64,000 bases of DNA from Tribonema minus (lineage: Eukaryota > Sar > Xanthophyceae > Tribonematales > Tribonemataceae): NCBI GenBank assembly GCA_017506865.1, contig JAFCMP010000195.1, positions 21,249 through 85,248 on the forward strand, written 5' to 3'. Position 1 is the first letter of the stretch; the number at the start of each line of letters is the position of its first letter. A program made the position numbers and the translations under genes. The notes beneath the pieces were generated by a model. The model was not told the DNA's origin and ran no database searches. It saw only the letters and a program-made list of their open reading frames with translations. Of the stretch, positions 23,216 through 34,100 are shown piece after piece.

Positions 23216-26200
23216 ATGGGGGAGCTTCTGGAGTTTATCGCTGTGGCTCTCCTTCTCTTGGTGCACTTGTCGGAGCACGCGGGCGCCTCGCAGCCGGAGC
23301 CGGAGCTGGCGGTGGAGCTCGCCAGATTGCGCAGGCGCCCACACCTGATTACTATACTCGTAGACGACTGGGGTTTCAACAACTGGGGATACCACGCAAA
23401 CACTACCGCAAGTAAGCCAGAGGTGTCAACCCCTAATCTGGACAGCCTAGCGAGCGGTGGCGCAGTCCTGGACAGGCACTATGTTGCTTGCGTCTGCACC
23501 CCTTCACGCGCAGCGTATCAAGTGGGCCGAAACCCGCTGCACGTGACCGCAGACCTCGCTCATGCCTCAAGGTTCAACAGCGGGGACACGATCTCAGGTT
23601 TTCCTGGGATCCCAACTGAAATGACGGGCATAGCAGGCAAGTATTACTGATCTTATTTAGTGTATATGTCTACCTCTTACAACGTCATGAGTCCTCAGGA
23701 GGATTTGGCTTGCGAAAACGGACACACTATACTCTACCTGTAAGTTGGGAAGTTCAACTCCAAATTGAAGTTCGGACCGTGCTTTGTGCTCGACACGGAA
23801 TGCAACCAGCTTCAGTACCAGTATTGTACCTCTCAACCTCAACATCATGTTGAAATGCAGCAGAAAATGCTGGCAGCCTGAAAACCACCAGAGTTGGCCA
23901 TTTCGAGAGTGGTTTGATGCTGAGCCCTGTTCACCCAATTCCGGTTCTGTTTTTCGCAATTCATGTCATGATGGCAAGATGGCATGCCTTGACTCGTGCA
24001 TGGTGACCTGCTCTTGAGTCGGTTGCACTGTCACCGTGACTACTGGCAGCAGAGTAACTGTAACAGACCGAGTTTTGTTGTCAAAGCTATTGAGCACTTG
24101 CCACCAAAACCTAGAAAGCATAACTGTTACAGTAATATTTTCAACTAATTCACAAGTCTTTAAGCAGGTACTTGTGGACATGTGTTTATAAAGGCCCAAG
24201 GGAGGCCGGGTGCCTATGCAATCGAAAAGTTTGCGTCAACGCAGCAGCCTAGTCTGCACAGCGCCCTAGGACCTTGGATACCGGCGCTGCAACACAGCGC
24301 AGCATTTGCGCTCCTGTCTGAAAGTGCCACCTTCGTTGAAATCTGAACTTTGCTGATGAACGCTTCCACCGCCCGGCAATATGCAGGGACGTCATTGCCA
24401 TTTGCCATAAGACATGGTTTAGAAAGAACCAATCACTTGGGTTTGGCACACACAATGACTGCTGAATCTGAATGTGAATGTTGTTCTGAATCAGTACAAA
24501 CTGAACGACAGGAATTCTCTGAACGAGTCAGCAAGGCTTTTTGCAAGGCTCAGAGGCAGCTGTTGAAGTGCGTTTCAGTGAATGCTTTTGATTTTGTGTC
24601 GCGGCTGTCAAATCACTTGTCGAAAGCGCGGGTAACTTGACATTGCCTGCTGAATGCGAACTCTACCGTGACTGCCACAGTGATCCACGAGACTCTGAGC
24701 CCCAGTCCTCGAAATACTCACGATGGTCCAAGATTACCATCATGATGTGAGAAAGTTTTACGCTGCCAGTTGGAAAAGAGATCAACAGCCTTTCAGACTC
24801 TGGTCGGATTCGCAGTCGCTACGGTGTTGAATGTCAAAGCAGCTGTACCAGTTGCGCTTCAGAAACAGGCACGAAGCTGGTTAAGTGCATCTGATCTCCC
24901 AGCAGCAAGGTGAGTGCCTGATTTCAACTCAGTAATCCACGACATATGATAGCAGGCAATACGCACACCAGCCTGACGCTCAGCTTCCAGAGGTCTTGTT
25001 GAGTCAGAATCTGATGTCGCTGATGTCATGTACTGCATGTTACACTGAAACACCCCGCCTGACCTGCTGACTGACCTTCAGTGACTGTGTTCCGATTCTT
25101 TGCTCATCAGAAAAACTGGCGTCCGCCGGTTATGCGACCCATTTTGTTGGCAAGTGGCACGTGGGGCACACGTCCCGCAGACAACTTCCACGAGGTGAAA
25201 ACACCATACAGTTTCAGGGCCAGTTGATGCTACAGTAACTGTTGTTGGTGGTGATGTCAGATTGTGACTCGGAGCTGCACTGTACGCTGAGCGCATTGAG
25301 CGTTTGTACAGGATCAACACCTGAAAGTATGCAGAATTTGGAGGTCAGGCCAGGCCGTGTAGTCACTGGCAGGGTCGCAGCAGATTTGAAATGGCACGGG
25401 CTTCCTGATTCAGCATGGTATCACGGTGTCTGTGGAGTCTGCAATGGACATATCATTGCAAAAGTGAAACTTGACATGACATGTACCACTCACTCACTGT
25501 ACACATAATCTTAAAAGAGTATGCTAAGCCTTGTTGAACTCTAGTAGTGCTGCCACACATGATGATAACCACACCGTACTTGATCATATGATAATCTCTC
25601 CATCATGGAGGTTGCCAGACTGCCAGGCATGCAGCTACAGTAACTGGAGTAATGGCATGATGTAATGGTGACCCAATACCACTATTATTCGTAATGATAA
25701 AGCGACAGTCGCTCGCATGTACTTAGTAATACATGTACGGTGCATGCTGTAAGACTTGCAGATAATTCATCGAGGCAGCACCGTGACCCTCTTCCGGGGC
25801 GACGTGAGTTGGGACTGAGCCATCACGTGTTGACATTTCAACCAATCAAACGCTGCAGCTTTTTGATATGTGTTGCTTACTACCAAGGTCGTGTTGTAGT
25901 TGTGAATAGCAGTACATAAAAGTGCGTACGGTGCAAGATGCACTTAAGTAGTAAGCGTCCTCGCGCACCTGCTGCGTTCAATTTACAGGTGCGACCATCT
26001 ATAGTATGTATGCTTTATAGCGCTGCGCGCTGCACGTCTGATGTGCCAAGTCTGACTCCGTGTTTGTCAACTTAATATGGGTTGTAGGTACTGATTGCGT
26101 TCAATGATTAAAAGCAAGGTGAATATTCAAGGTGCAGGCACTTGGCGCAAAGATGTTCATGTAGCATTTGGAGTGTTACCGCAACGGTACATCAACTGCA

Positions 26201-29200
26201 ACATGAGGTCATAGACCCGTTCAGATAGTACATGAACTGCAACATAAAGTCATAGACCCGTTTGGGCTGTGTCAAAGGCAAATCTCATGCTGGAGATGTA
26301 AAATGTGCATACAGCTTGCAACAGGGGATGCATCTGAGAGCGGCAGTGTGGCTGTGATAGTGAAGCCATGGCAAGAGAACAACAATAAAAGAGTGGATAT
26401 GATACAGTGGCAACAACATCAATGGACCAGGTGCAGCTTATTCTGATCACATGAGCACACAACCTTGATGGAGATGAACACATGCCGTCAACAAATGTGG
26501 CCATCATGACACAGGCAACTGGAGGCTCCAACTGCACAAGCCCACTGTAAAAAAGCTGCGCAACTCAATGAGGCTTACCGTCTGGCTTCCCAACAGTAAG
26601 CCATCATAAATGTGGCAGCCTACCGTGACCACTCTCATACCGGGCATCAGCATCGCAAGATGTTCACCTGCGCCGCTCAGCTGGGAACTGCAACTTGCAG
26701 TTGCCACTGCAACGTGCAGTTCCCCATTGCCCTTTCAACGACATGCCTTCGGTCAAGACCCCTCACGTTGACTTGGTTACTGCGCTTTGCCGCAATGAGG
26801 GCTATGCAGTGATAGCCTTTGCAGTTAGGTTAGGGTCAGGTTAAGGCAGCAACAGGACAGCACGTGCTTCAGCATAACAATGGCAGCTTTGACGTATCAT
26901 GCAGCCGCCGAGCACTTCAAGCAGCGGCAGCTTGACGTATTCCACGGACGCAAACACCAAGTTGAAAATGATGTACCATAAGTTTTGAAACCAGTGGCGC
27001 CACTGCTGCAGCGTGCAGATGCTGGAGGGGACATGCATGGCTTTCAATCAAAGCAACTACGGTCTCTCTTGCAATGGTGATTTACCTAGAAAGTCTGCGG
27101 TCCGCGCTTGTGATGCTCACACCTGAAAACAGCCATCACTGTGACCACATCACTGAAATCGTAAACAGTGAGGGCAGGTGCGATAGCTCAGTAAGATTGG
27201 CCAATATTTAATGTAAATCCAGTAAACTTCAACTTTACTAAGCAATTGCACCTGCTAAATCCAGTAAACTCCAACTTTACTGAGCAATTGCACCTGCGCT
27301 CGTGAGCAATTGCACCTGCTCCCGCTGTTAACATTTTTGCCTTCAGGTTGTCGCACTCGTGCCCGCTGACTTAAACCGCACTGGTCTGTGTCTGGCGTTC
27401 TCCCCGCAGCGCGCGGGTGGGGCAAGTACCTGGGCTTTTTTTTTACTGAGCAATTGCACCAGCTCTCGTGAGCAATTGCACCTGCTCTTGCTGTTGACAG
27501 TTTTGCATTCACGTTGTCGCACTCGTGCCTGCCGCTGACTGGAACCGCGACGGTCTGTGGCTGGCGCTCTCCCCGCAGCGCGCGGGTGGAGCAAGTACCT
27601 GGGCTTCCTCTTCTCGGGCAACGACCTCTGGAGCTACACCATCGGCAACGGCATGTGCGGCGCCACCGCGGAGGCCGACGACCTGACGGACCTGTGGGAG
27701 GACGACGGCCCTGCGCTCGCGCTGAAGCCGCCTGAGCACTGCAGCGTCAACAGACAGGACGGGTGCGTCTACGAGGAAGAGCTGTTTGAGGCGCGCGTCA
27801 CGCAGACGCTCAAGGCGCACGACGCGCAGCGCCCGCTCCTGCTGACGTACGCGCCGCACTCCGTGCACACGCCGCTGCAGCCGCCGGCGGCGCTGGCGGG
27901 GAAGTACGCGTTCATCGACAACGACGCGCGGCGCGGGTACGCTGCCACCGTGGAGGACATTGACATGTGAGTTTCTTCGCTCCGCAGTCGTGCTTTTAGT
28001 GCAGACTGGTTGCCGAGAGGGAGGCTGCAGAGCGAACACAGCGTTGGACACAGCAGAACAAAATGTGGTCAACGCTTGCACGGTCGGCGTGGCAGAGCCC
28101 TCATACTCGCGCAGCCTGTCTATGGAGCATATCATGGAGTTCTGCTGGTGTTGACAAGTCTTAGAGGTAATCAACTGAGCAACCACCTCATTCAGCAGCC
28201 ACCTCATTCACGAACAGAAAAAGCCAGCAGTTCAAGCTGCATCGTCTCTGCACTCGCGCACCACTGCGCCCTGTACCTGCCTCACTCGTGCGCGCGCCGC
28301 CGCGGCCCAGCGCCGTCGCCTCCGAGCCTCACTCACCAGACCAATGCCCCCCTGCTTCTGACGCCGTCAGGCGCATCGGCAGAATCGCGCAGACGCTGAG
28401 GGACACGGGCCTGTGGGACAACGCGCTCGTCGTGGTCATGGCCGACAACGGCGGGCCCATCTCGGCGAGCGGCGGCGCCAGCAACCACCCGCTGCGCGGC
28501 GGCAAGTACAGCAACTTGGAGGGCGGCGTGCGCGGCAACGCGTTCGTCGCGGGTGGCTTCCTCCCCCCCGCCATGCGCGGCACGGTGCTGGACGGCTTCG
28601 TGGCCATCGAGGACTGGTACGTCACGTTCTGCGCGCTGGCGGGCGTGGACCCAGCGGACGCGCGCGCTGCTCGCTTCAACCTGCCTCCCGTCGACGGCAT
28701 CGACGTATGGCCTTACCTCTCGGGTCAGACGGCGGCGTCGCCGCGCCGCGAGGTGGTGCTGGCGCTCCCCACCAGCGGCCCGGGCGCCGCGCAGGCGGTC
28801 ATCGACGCTCAGGGACACAAGCTCATGGTGGGGCGCATTCAGGTCGCGGCGTGGTCTGAGGCGAAGCATCCCACAGCGGCGACGCCCACCGCTGCACGAC
28901 AGCCTTGGGTGAGGCTCGGTAACTCATTGCATGTTCATCGTCTTGTGTTCGGTCGCCGTGTCAGGTTAGGCGCTCATTGCTCGGGATGAACCTCGCGCTC
29001 CAGCCGAGTTCAAGTGCGATAATCACCATGGCAGAGCTCGCAGAGTGGAGATGTTTATGGTGCATGCAAATGATACCCAGCCTGCGCAGCAGCATCACCC
29101 AAGTCCACACACTCATGTGTGCACTTATTATCACCAACTCTGGATCAAAAACTTTAGGATATTGAGCATTGCCAGGCCTTGGAATTGTATACGGTCACTG

Positions 29201-29689
29201 CCTTGAGCACTTGTTTGCTGGCATCTTCAACAAATGGCAGGCTCTTGTGCAGATCTGCATTCTGAGGGATTGGTGTGGCAGTTGAAGTGTGCTCATAGCT
29301 AGTGTTGCATGAAATCCAGTTGTGGCCGGGAGGGGGAGGGACTATCATATTGCTCCGGTGTTCCAACACTCTTGCCCCACGCATTGCCCTGTCTGTGCCG
29401 TGCTGCCGTCGTGCAGCTGCGTTGCGGCTCCGCGCGTCTCGTCTACCCGTATGAGGGCGCGTGCCTCTTCAATGTCTTTGAGGATCCGTCGGAGCGCAAC
29501 GACATTGCTGCGGAGCACCCCGCCGTCGTCGCGCGCCTGGCGAAGCGCCTGCGCGAGCTGCAGCTGACAGCATTCTCGCCCTTCAGGGGGGACCGTGTAA
29601 AAAGCCTGGAGCAAAGCCTGGGCTGCAAGACTGCGCTGAGCAGATATTCCAGCTTCGAAGGTCCATTTCTTGATTTGGATGCGCGCTGA
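23216..29689 (+). CDS. Arylsulfatase (sulfatase family), secreted, 5 exons
   Basis: Type I sulfatase that hydrolyses sulfate esters, most like arylsulfatase B. Exons are 23216-23636, 25111-25194, 27579-27966, 28371-28908 and 29417-29689; every phase fits, giving 567 residues. The start ATG opens a signal peptide (FIAVALLLLVHLSEHAGAS). Asp50-Asp51 (VDDWGFN) bind the metal. CTPSRAAYQVGR contains Cys94 in C-x-P-S-R, the residue oxidised to formylglycine by the sulfatase-modifying enzyme. Exon 2 supplies YATHFVGKWHVG with Lys155 and His157. MADNGGP contributes Asp323-Asn324 and GGKYSNLEGGVR the second Lys. The C-terminus has CLFNVFEDPSERNDIA. All active-site residues are present, so it should be active once modified. 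Intron 1 has a GC donor (CAG|GCAAGT); the GT three bases on breaks the frame. The acceptor of exon 3 has a decoy duplicate upstream (27409). The divergent neighbour is a sulfotransferase. Confidence 0.9.
24168..24320 (-). mobile_element. Truncated 3' tail of the LINE family
   Basis: The reverse complement matches the last 150 bases of LINE copy 1: MLRCVAAPVSK at the protein level, stop codon, TGCTGCGTTGACGCAAACTT, GATTGCATAGGCA, CCGGCCTCCCTTGGGCCTTT and ATAAA...ACAAGT. It lies in intron 1 of the arylsulfatase, antisense to it, and is severely 5'-truncated and diverged. It helps fix the terminal sequence of the family. Confidence 0.8.
27281..27606 (+). repeat. Tandem duplication of the exon 3 acceptor region of the arylsulfatase
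   Basis: Units 27281-27440 and 27447-27606 (offset 166-169 bp) both run from TGAGCAATTGCACC through CTCCCCGCAG into CGCGCGGGTGG and GCAAGTACCTGGGCTT, which is exon 3 coding sequence. Only the second continues as real exon. The first reads on in the same frame through a T run and stops within about 20 codons. A shorter 42-bp repeat (27213-27254 and 27255-27296) precedes it. Confidence 0.9.
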
Positions 29690-31188
29690 GCAACCTGGCA
29701 TTATTGGCACGCGCAACTGAAAGTTTGGTAAGACACTGCCTGACATTTTCATGAGTGCTGCAGTACCCATTGAAGCGCTCATTGACTGCAGGGTGCACCG
29801 ATTCAGCAATGCTTGCAATGCGCTGGCATGTACACGTTGTACGGCGGGAAATGGGTGACAGCCCTCCTTTGCCCGGACTGACAGCGCCGGTGCATCAAGA
29901 ATGCCGCCGCTAAGTAGCGGCTGCGGCTACCGCATTACCGCAGTCGCGTTTCTGCACTCCTTTACACGCTCACGCTAGCTGTGTGCGGCATGCAGTCACA
30001 GCAGCCTAGGCTATATCATCGTACAAAACACATCGTCATCATGGACGCATGCGCACACTGAAGTGGCCAACAAGCGACACAGCGCGCTGCACGACCGTTT
30101 TCTGGGGCAACGAGGAAGCATGTGTGTGCCAATCACAGCAAGGAGTACACACAAATACACACATTGCCTTCTCCACATCAATTGATTGGGCAGTTCGCTC
30201 TGGAATGCACTTGTGAGCGCGGGCTAACCACAAGTTACTTGTGCAGCACTGTTTGAATGTATGATCATATGAGTCGCAAAGCAAGCTCAAAAGTGCATGC
30301 GTTAGTGCTGTCCCAAAGGAGGGCACTGCCTGACTGAGGCAGGTGCAAGCTGGAACAGACTACTTGGCCATCAACAGGAGCAGCCAAATTCAGCACAGAG
30401 CACAGCGAAAACACACAATCCCACAGCTGCTGAGGCACTGTTATCCTGCAACATACCCTACCTCGCAGCAAAAGAGAGGGTGCAGCGCAAACGCAGAGTA
30501 TAAAAAGAGCACATCGTGCGCGACGTGCACTCTCCGTAAACTACCAAGGCTACAGCTGCATTAGAGAGTGGTCGTGGTAGAGCCATCAAACACTCATCCC
30601 GCCACTGGTGCCCCCCCCCCCCCCCCCCCCCCCCCCCTGCTGACCCCCCCCTACAGCTCGTCTAATGTACAAAACCGAGGCGCCGCGCTAATCCAGCGGC
30701 GCGCACAACAGGCGCGAGTGAGGGTTGGGGTGGCGAATTTGAGAAAGGCCGCCCCAACCCCCGCTGCTGGCACCGCATAAACAATGCTGCTGCCTAATCT
30801 CACTATTAGTGATGCTGTCGGTGCCGCGCTGCCACTATCACCCTATTCTGTCAACCGCAAATGGGTGTCCCTCGTCGTCTCTCTCTCTCTCTCTCTCCCC
30901 TCTCTCTCTGTCCATACAAAGATATGGATCACGGTGCTCAGCGCTAGATGCCAGATCACCAACCTACAGATCCCGGCACTCCAATCAAAGCCCCCTCCCC
31001 CCCCCCCCCAAACCTGTGACACCTCTAACCCTATACCTCAGCACCATGCCTCTACCCCTGTGTGAACTGGTGAGAACCCTTAATGTCTTGGCTTCATGCT
31101 CCGCCATCCCAGCCCCCGTAGTGTTTGCAAAGCCTTTCCGATCAAACCAGAACTGCTACGTAGCAGCACTCTTGAAGTCTCACGCGCA
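29690..31188. other. Convergent intergenic region between arylsulfatase and FtsH-like gene
   Basis: Tail-to-tail spacer with no recognised gene. It includes a pure C run of about 27 bases at 30611-30637, a CT microsatellite at 30880-30909 and another C run near 30991-31008. The two 3' untranslated regions must lie at its edges. Confidence 0.5.
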
Positions 31189-34100
31189 TCAGTTCAAGAG
31201 CCCCTTCATGAGGTTCTGCAGGTTGGTAGGTATCTTGCTCCGGCTCGTGTAGTACGCCTTCACGGCGCCCTGGAAGTCGTCGAGAGACACCTGCACAGCA
31301 GCAGCACCAAAAGCCGCAACAGTGGTCAAAAGACTGCACTGTTACATGCGCGCAAAGCAGCTGGAGTGGCATGCTCATGAACCCTGCAATGTGTGAAACA
31401 GCTTGGTAACAAGACATGTGATTCCACTTTAAGCATGGCCAATCGCGAGCCAGAGCATGTTTGATCAAGGGTGGGCTGAGCGCTGCTGAATGTGGTAAAC
31501 AGCCACTTCTTTCATCACACACCCCTAATGGTCAAAACTACAAGCGCATGAGCTCATATGCCAGTCATACCTCAAGTGCAAACGATGCCGAAGTGCGTGA
31601 CACGCCAAGACACACTTGCAACCCGGGATCTGATTCAGCTGCCTAACCGAAACGCTGGCCTCCGTAGCCAAGCCTCCTTCCCATGTGCATTAGCCAGCAG
31701 CACGAACCACATGTGCTGAGACGGCACACACCATCACGGGTGGCTGCGATGCGCCGCCTTCCACATTGACTTTCGATGCAATCCAAAAGCACACATTGAG
31801 CGTTGCTGCGGTGGGAGCGTCACCATGGCAGGATACCGATGCATACACACCTGTACACAGCTCCTCCGCGCAGCCCTGATGGCCGCTTCGTTTGCGACGC
31901 TGGCCAGCTCTGCGCCCGTCAGCCCTGTTGCACAGCGCGCGCAAAGCATCGCAGTCATGAGACACAGCCATGTTGCACAGCCCGCGCAAAGCATTGCAGT
32001 CATGAGACACAACCATGTTGCACAGCGCGCGCGAAGCATTGCAGTCGTGAGACACAACCATATACCGTAAAGTCTATGTTTAAGCCCATGGGGCGACTTT
32101 TTTATGAGAGCGAAAAAAGGGGGGTGGGGCATCATTAATATATGGAAGAAAAAAGGGTGGGGCGTATTAATAGTTGAGCCATTTCAGCTCATCTAACACC
32201 ATCATGAAGTGACAGGCATCGATTGCCAGCCCCCCCGCTTTTCAGCGCGCGCGTTCAAACCTCAAAAGCCGGTTCAACTTGAACTTGAAGTGGCGGTTAC
32301 TGTGAAAGAAACACAAGCACATGAGGAGCTGGCGGTACGCCATCTAAAGCCAAGCAAGCTATGAACAAAGCTTTGCGTGAGGTACAGGAAGGCAAGCCAC
32401 GCAGCATGCTGGACGTCTTCCGCAATTGCTGAAGGTAGCCGGGCCAATTCGGTCTCCGCAACAGCCTCAGCTCAGCCTCCCCCCTGCAACGCAGCAGGCT
32501 GTCGTGCAGATACAGTCTGAAACCGACAGCGATGATGCTTCTGGTATTTGCTGCCTTTTTGTGTGTTTGCTGCCTTTCTGCCTGCTGTGCACGTTGCTGG
32601 CAATGGCTGCTTCGCGTTGTTCTAAGTGCCCACATAATGTGGTGATGTTAGAGTTCCGAGTCGGTTCCGACTTTGAAGAACCGACTCCGACTAGTCGGAG
32701 CAGTCGAAAAGTCGGGATTTCAGATGACCGACTTTTCCGACTTTCTCATAAACGCGCTCAAACACTGTTTGAACGGGCTGTGGTGGTGTTCAGACGAGTG
32801 TAGTGCCGTGGCGGATACCGTAGAGGGCAGTAATGGCGATGGGGAGACTACCGTAGATCACGGAGTATAAAACCCCCCTCTTGTATAAGACCCCCCATCG
32901 TATACTGTAGTATAAGACCCCCCGTTTCCCTAGGGAGGTGTGTGCACGTGTGTGTGTGCGCAAGACTGCGGGTACGCTGTATAAGACCGGGGTAAGACGG
33001 GGTTGTAGACAAAGGAACATGGCAGTTACGCAAACTTCAAGTCGTTTCGGCATAATCCAGCGCGAGGGGACAAGTTGTGGTGCAGCGCCAAAGCAGGTGG
33101 TGCGAACTGCGTTGCTGCGCAATGCCTCTGCAGCCGTGAGTTTGTAGTGTTAAGGGCGTGTTTGAACCAGGCGTGCTAGAATAGGAGCTGCAGAACGTTC
33201 ATTTAGGCCTGCTGCTTGCAAGTGTGTGCTGCTGTATATATCATGCGATACCATGCTACCGCAGCCACACAAGACGGGGGGGTACGTTGTATAATAAGAA
33301 CCCCCCCCCCCCCCCCCCCCCCCGTAAAGACCCCCCGTCTTCCGAACACGGGCCTCGCAGCGTGCTCAGACGGGGGGGTTTACTCCGTGATCTACGGTAT
33401 TGAGGTGCTGGACCCTGACACAGACGAGGCAGACACTGCCGCAGCACCAGTGCTGGCCTAAATGTTTATTGCTGCTGGCAGCCAGAAGGCTTAGCTTACG
33501 TGCGCTGAGTCATTGACCATGTGCATGTCATTGCAATGCATGTGTGTATATGATGTGCTCAGCACTCTATACAGACCAGCAGATGGCGTAATGCACTGCT
33601 GTGGGCCAATGCTGAGCAAAAGTCGGTTAAAGTCGGTCAAAGTCGGTACGGTGGCCAAAAAACCAACTAGTCGGTCTTAATCGATCACGGGGCTGTTCCG
33701 ACTGCAATTTAGTCGGTTTGGATGATCGACTCGGAACTCTAGGTGATGTGGCATGAGTCACTGAGTAGATCATCCCTGCAGCATGGGCATGCGCAGAGGG
33801 CACGTTATGCTGCATATGCATATGCCAAAAAGGGGGGGGGGGGGCATATTTTCATGAGCAAATTAAAAGGGTGGGGCAGCATTTAGGAGGGCTCGGAAAC
33901 TCATAAGAAAAGTCGCCCCATGGGCTTAATTATAGACTTTACAGTACCATGGCAGGCATGAGACACACATATAGCCATGTGTGAGGGCTGTGGCATGCGT
34001 TATCGAGCAAGGGGCAAAGGCAGAGTGCAGGGTGCGTCGCATGGTATGCAGGACAGCTAAGGGTGACTGCAGTGCATGGGCCGGCACACTGCTCGTAAGT

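Larger units (their letters stand above)
32065..33944. mobile_element. TA-flanked TIR element (Tc1/mariner or Stowaway-like MITE), outer layer of a nest
   Basis: Terminal inverted repeats of about 44 bp, starting CCGTAAAGTCTAT on the left and (complement) CTGTAAAGTCTAT on the right, both continuing into TTAAGCCCATGGGGCGACTTT. A TA dinucleotide flanks each side (32063-32064, 33945-33946). About 780 bp of its own sequence is split by the hAT-like insertion. A related copy lies at 20489-20993. It sits in intron 7 of the FtsH-like gene and has no coding capacity. Confidence 0.85.

Noticed and set aside
23637-23649. GT donor at 23641 for arylsulfatase exon 1
   Set aside because: GGCAA|GTATTA looks usable but leaves phase 2, which does not fit exon 2 (phase 1). 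The GC donor at 23637 fits phase and restores GIAEKLASAGY.
27213-27606. CRISPR-like or satellite array
   Set aside because: The repeats are few, unequal and overlap a splice site; this is a eukaryotic gene with a local duplication.
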